Program-made: the position numbers and the translations under genes | Origin: JANLVI01 sp031363915 | GTDB taxonomy: Bacteria > Vulcanimicrobiota > Vulcanimicrobiia > Vulcanimicrobiales > Vulcanimicrobiaceae | Length of the DNA: 64,000 nucleotides | Direction: 5' to 3' | Assembly (NCBI GenBank): GCA_031363915.1 | Contig: JANLVI010000007.1 | Coordinates: 62,001 to 126,000 of the forward strand | The notes under the pieces: model-generated | Told to the model about the DNA's origin: nothing | The model's database searches: none | What the model saw: the letters and a program-made list of their open reading frames with translations, nothing else | Shown: positions 61,231 through 64,000 of the stretch, piece by piece | Layout of the letters: each line of letters starts with the position of its first letter | Numbering within the stretch: the stretch's first letter is position 1

Positions 61231-62649
61231 TTGAATCACAGCACTCGATCCCGGCAATCGCACCTCTTCTCCGTTCGCGTGGCATTCCGACGTCGCTCGC
61301 AGTGCATGTCGTAGAACCCACGCAAGCAGCGCGACGAGCGGAACCATCGTAAGCAGTTTCTCCGTCCACCAGATCCGCGGACGAATCGAGGCATACGCAT
61401 TGAACGCTCCCCAAGAGACACTGGCGCTTGCATTCGCCGCCGGCTCTGCGATGCGCATCATCGGTGCGGCCACGTGCGGCCCGCCGACGAGGAGCGCGAG
61501 CAGACCGGCGGCAACGCCCAGCACGGCAAGACTCGCGACGATCACGACGCGACCGCCCGAACGCGCGACGAGCACCGCACATACGAACGCTCCGGGCAAC
61601 GCGAAGGGCAGCCAGCTAATGATAATTTCGCCGGGGATGGCAAGGAAGATGAGGATCGCCAAGAGCCCGGGCGCGGGTATCCGGCGATAGAGCATGACAC
61701 CGACGGGGACGATCATCGCGACTTGATCGAGGTGAATGAACGCACCGCCGATGACGGCGAAGCCGGCCGGAATCAACACGAGCCAGGAGGCGTCCTCGTC
61801 GCCGCGCTGGAGCCGACGCGCGATCGCTACGCCCCCGAGCGCGAAGACGGCATACTGGATCGACCCCGCGCGCACCGCAGCGCCCGGAGCGACACCGAGA
61901 TGGTAGAGCGCGGCCGTGAGACTATACTGCGCGAGATTGTTCACCTCGGCGAGTGCGTGCGCGGGAAGGATCTGTGTGAAGTATGCAAGGGCCACAGACG
62001 GTCCCACCGCGGCGAGCGTCAGCGCACCGAGGACGCTCGCCACGGCCATCAGTCGCAGACGTAGTTGCGGGATGAAGACAAAAACACAAAGACACGCCGG
62101 TAAAACCATGTGCGGTTCGATCATCGCGCAGCCGAGCAAGATCGCCGCACGATTCCACGCCGCACGTTGCACGGCGTGCGCCGCAAAGATCGTTAGCGCG
62201 ACGGGAATCGGTGCGAGCGCGCCCGGAAAAACGGCCGGTCCCAGGATGGCAAGAAACGAAGAAGCGATTCCGAGGCTGCGCGGCACGCGTGCGACCGAAG
62301 CGATGCCGAACCCGGCTGCGAGCGTTGCGGCGAGGAGCACCAACCACCAGAGAGCGCGCGCGTACGCAAAGGGCACGAGCGCCAATGGCGCCAGCAGTGC
62401 CAGCGCGTACGGCGGCAGCGGCGCGGGAACTGTAACGTTCGGATTCGCAGCGAAAAATGCCGGAACGTTCATCGCCTCGCACGCGTGAAGCGGCTGGTTC
62501 AAATACGGATTTCCATGCATCTGGAGGGTCTTCGCAGCGCACCAAAATGCGTTGAAGTCGAGCCCGATATGATCGATCGGATAGGCGATGCTGAAGATCG
62601 CAGCACCGATCGAAAGACCGGCAAGAAGCGCGAGCCATACGCCGATCAC
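61222..62649 (-). CDS. GT87-like multi-pass glycosyltransferase
   Basis: The 475-residue membrane protein has about ten hydrophobic segments, an N-terminal acidic loop IGLDFNAFWCAAKTLQMHGNPY and periplasmic segments typical of DUF2029/GT87 (PimE-like) polyprenyl-phosphate-dependent mannosyl/glycosyltransferases. The aspartate in the first loop (GLDFNAFW) is the likely catalytic acid. The GTG start overlaps the upstream stop by 4 nt (GTGA). A truncated paralogue precedes it. Confidence 0.75.
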   Translation of the reverse strand: MIGVWLALLAGLSIGAAIFSIAYPIDHIGLDFNAFWCAAKTLQMHGNPYLNQPLHACEAMNVPAFFAANPNVTVPAPLPPYALALLAPLALVPFAYARALWWLVLLAATLAAGFGIASVARVPRSLGIASSFLAILGPAVFPGALAPIPVALTIFAAHAVQRAAWNRAAILLGCAMIEPHMVLPACLCVFVFIPQLRLRLMAVASVLGALTLAAVGPSVALAYFTQILPAHALAEVNNLAQYSLTAALYHLGVAPGAAVRAGSIQYAVFALGGVAIARRLQRGDEDASWLVLIPAGFAVIGGAFIHLDQVAMIVPVGVMLYRRIPAPGLLAILIFLAIPGEIIISWLPFALPGAFVCAVLVARSGGRVVIVASLAVLGVAAGLLALLVGGPHVAAPMMRIAEPAANASASVSWGAFNAYASIRPRIWWTEKLLTMVPLVALLAWVLRHALRATSECHANGEEVRLPGSSAVIQTV

Positions 62650-63587
62650 GTCGCCACCGGTACGCTACCTCGCGCGGCCGCCGCGCGGTCGGTGGGATAC
62701 GCAAACCGCAACGTCAACGCCGCAAGCCCGAGAAGCGGCACGAGCGTCAGCGTCTTTTCCAACCACCACATGGGACCGATAAACGAAAGCCGATTCCAAG
62801 CCTCCCACGTGAGGCTCGCGAGCGCGCCCGGCGCGGGTGCGGCGATCGCTCCGGAGATAACGCCGACTTGTTCCATCGCGAAGGCGTGCGCCACGATCGC
62901 GCCGGTCAGGACGATGAAGCTCCCGCCAATCACGTACGGTCCGCGGACGCCGAGTTCGCGAAGCAGTAGCGCGGCGACGAGCGCGGCGGGAAGAAAATCA
63001 CGACCGTCGTTGACAATCGATTCGCCGGGCAGCGCCAGCAGCACGAGCGGTATCCACGCGATTCCGCCGATGCGTACCGCGAGGATTGCGGCGAGCGGAA
63101 TCGCCATTGCGACCTCGGGGAGGTGGATAAACTCGCCGCCGATCATTGCAAACGCAGCGGGCACGAGCACCGGCCACGCCGCGTCGCCGTCACGCCGATA
63201 CAACCGCGCGGCGAGGACGATTCCCACGCCGACAAACGCCGCGTATTGCAGCCCGCCCGCGCGCAGTGCGAACTCATCTGCGACGCCGAGGTGGTGCAGG
63301 ATCGCCGTCAGACTATCCTGACTCAAATTGTCGAGTTCGGCGTGCGCATGCGTCGGGAGAACGACGGTCAGATAAGCGATGAAACCGTGCGTGCCGACGA
63401 CGAAGACGGCGAGCGCCGCGGCGGACACGCCCGCAATCACAAGCGCGATTCGCGCGCGCGGTACGCACACGAACGCCGCGATGCACGCTGGCAATGCCAT
63501 GTGCGGCCTGCGCCGACAGCATGCGTCGGCTCCGTTCGTGACGTAGCGCATCAGCGTAATTTCTGAGGCGTGATCGGGCGCACACAA
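62646..63587 (-). CDS. Truncated GT87-like paralogue, N-terminus lost
   Basis: The 313-residue product aligns with the downstream paralogue only from its HMALPACIAAF segment (compare HMVLPACLCVF) onward, to the C-terminus (FIGPMWWLEKTLTLVPLLG against PRIWWTEKLLTMVPLVA). The first roughly 190 residues including the acidic catalytic loop are replaced by an unrelated 25 residues. TTG at 63587 or ATG at 63551 would start it. It is likely a non-functional gene or a derived partner of the full copy. The gene before it (63684-63851) is separated by 96 nt. Confidence 0.55.
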   Translation of the reverse strand: MCAPDHASEITLMRYVTNGADACCRRRPHMALPACIAAFVCVPRARIALVIAGVSAAALAVFVVGTHGFIAYLTVVLPTHAHAELDNLSQDSLTAILHHLGVADEFALRAGGLQYAAFVGVGIVLAARLYRRDGDAAWPVLVPAAFAMIGGEFIHLPEVAMAIPLAAILAVRIGGIAWIPLVLLALPGESIVNDGRDFLPAALVAALLLRELGVRGPYVIGGSFIVLTGAIVAHAFAMEQVGVISGAIAAPAPGALASLTWEAWNRLSFIGPMWWLEKTLTLVPLLGLAALTLRFAYPTDRAAAARGSVPVAT

Positions 63588-63683
63588 AACGCCTCTTTTC
63601 GCTTGTCACCGCGTGCGTTTCCGCGATTCTCGTGAGCGGAGGCACGGTTCAGGTGCGCTCGTGAGGCAAGGGATACGCGCCCG

Positions 63684-63851
63684 TTAAGCTTCGGTAATGT
63701 CCGGGTCGAGGACGTCGGCGGCGCACGTCGCGGCATCGAGCAACTCGCGGGCGGTGTGAATACGCCTGAGCGCCGCGCAATCGACCGACCCGTCTTTCGC
63801 CGCCGCGAAAAACGTGCGGGCGTCGGCGACGCGGCGCCCGACCTCGTTCAC
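63684..63851 (-). CDS. 55-residue protein translationally coupled to rodA
   Basis: A GTG-initiated frame encodes MNEVGRRVADARTFFAAAKD and continues as an Ala-rich helical, acidic-ended peptide (DVLDPDITEA). The GTG shares one base with the rodA stop (TAGTG), which argues for re-initiation coupling. The 55-codon frame has no hydrophobic segment and two cysteines. The family is unknown. Confidence 0.55.
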   Translation of the reverse strand: MNEVGRRVADARTFFAAAKDGSVDCAALRRIHTARELLDAATCAADVLDPDITEA

Positions 63852-64000
63852 TAAAAGACTAGCTTATCGCGCTGCATGGCGATATTGATCAGCACGCCGA
63901 CGGCGAGATAGTCGGTTAAAATCGCGCTGCCGCCGTAGCTCATGAATGGGAGGGGGATGCCCGTGATCGGCATGATGCCGATCGTCATGCCGATGTTGAT
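63851..64000 (-). CDS. rodA: Rod shape-determining protein RodA, C-terminal end (partial)
   Basis: The final 49 residues read INIGMTIGIMPITGIPLPFM then SYGGSAILTDYLAVGVLINI and end RDKLVF, the SEDS-family signature and last helix of RodA (peptidoglycan glycosyltransferase of the elongasome). The gene continues past the end of the window. A 55-codon frame begins at its stop. Confidence 0.92.
   Translation of the reverse strand: MNIGMTIGIMPITGIPLPFMSYGGSAILTDYLAVGVLINIAMQRDKLVF

Noticed and set aside
1..64000. CRISPR arrays, tRNA/rRNA genes, insertion sequences
   Set aside because: No regularly spaced repeats, cloverleaf structures, transposase motifs or terminal inverted repeats were seen.

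Overview
This is a compact, GC-rich bacterial chromosome segment in which most genes overlap or abut. No rRNA, tRNA, CRISPR array, insertion sequence or phage module was seen. Gram-positive-type LexA boxes (CGAAC-N4-GTTCG) occur alongside diderm-style envelope genes (EmrAB-like efflux, EnvC-like amidase activator, tandem S41 proteases) and a UbiD/UbiA pair of the kind seen in menaquinone synthesis. Together these suggest a Terrabacteria-side diderm such as Candidatus Eremiobacterota (WPS-2). That placement is inference from gene content, not from a marker phylogeny.

Layout. 1-2956: end of rpsO, panD and pnp. 3014-5138: a decayed Fic gene, a MarR regulator and two small genes. 5199-10277: ubiD-ubiA-substrate-binding protein operon, then a MASE4 diguanylate cyclase. 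10274-13255: YtrA-like GntR/ABC-2 transporter operon with a new 39-codon leader ORF and a visible promoter/operator. 13291-23155: envelope and signalling genes (DUF427, M48-RDD, YihY, PAS-GGDEF-EAL, quinone oxidoreductase, M16 pair). 23201-38029: a region holding the three parts of the SOS mutasome (imuA, imuB, dnaE2), each with its own LexA-box promoter, separated by unrelated genes including an S46 protease pseudogene. 38144-43863: EmrAB efflux, a subtilase/sedolisin remnant, a secreted protein, a cysteine-synthase-like enzyme and a dienelactone hydrolase. 43933-47480: SbcD/YhaO and SbcC/YhaN-like pair. 47409-49498 (minus): acyl-CoA dehydrogenase, secreted peroxiredoxin and a photoactive-yellow-protein-like PAS protein. 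49596-56714: ftsE, ftsX, a REC-GGDEF regulator, an EnvC-like hydrolase activator and two S41 proteases. 56695-64000 (minus): HAD phosphatase, RNase E/G with a long basic tail, two GT87-like membrane proteins (one truncated), a 55-codon ORF and the end of rodA.

How the genes work together. Three themes stand out. First, imuA, imuB and dnaE2 share one promoter geometry (a 16-bp LexA palindrome filling the spacer, ATG 8-9 nt after the -10), so they should be induced together as leaderless or nearly leaderless mRNAs although they are not an operon. Second, ftsEX, the REC-GGDEF protein and envC overlap by 4 nt or more, which links a response regulator to septal peptidoglycan hydrolysis. Third, a PYP-like protein retaining the Tyr/Glu/Cys chromophore triad is translationally coupled to a peroxiredoxin, suggesting a light/redox function.

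Several loci are in decay (Fic, S46 peptidase, subtilase/sedolisin tail, acyltransferase 3, one unidentified AT-rich gene, and a truncated GT87 copy). All are accessory or envelope functions, while the housekeeping blocks are intact.
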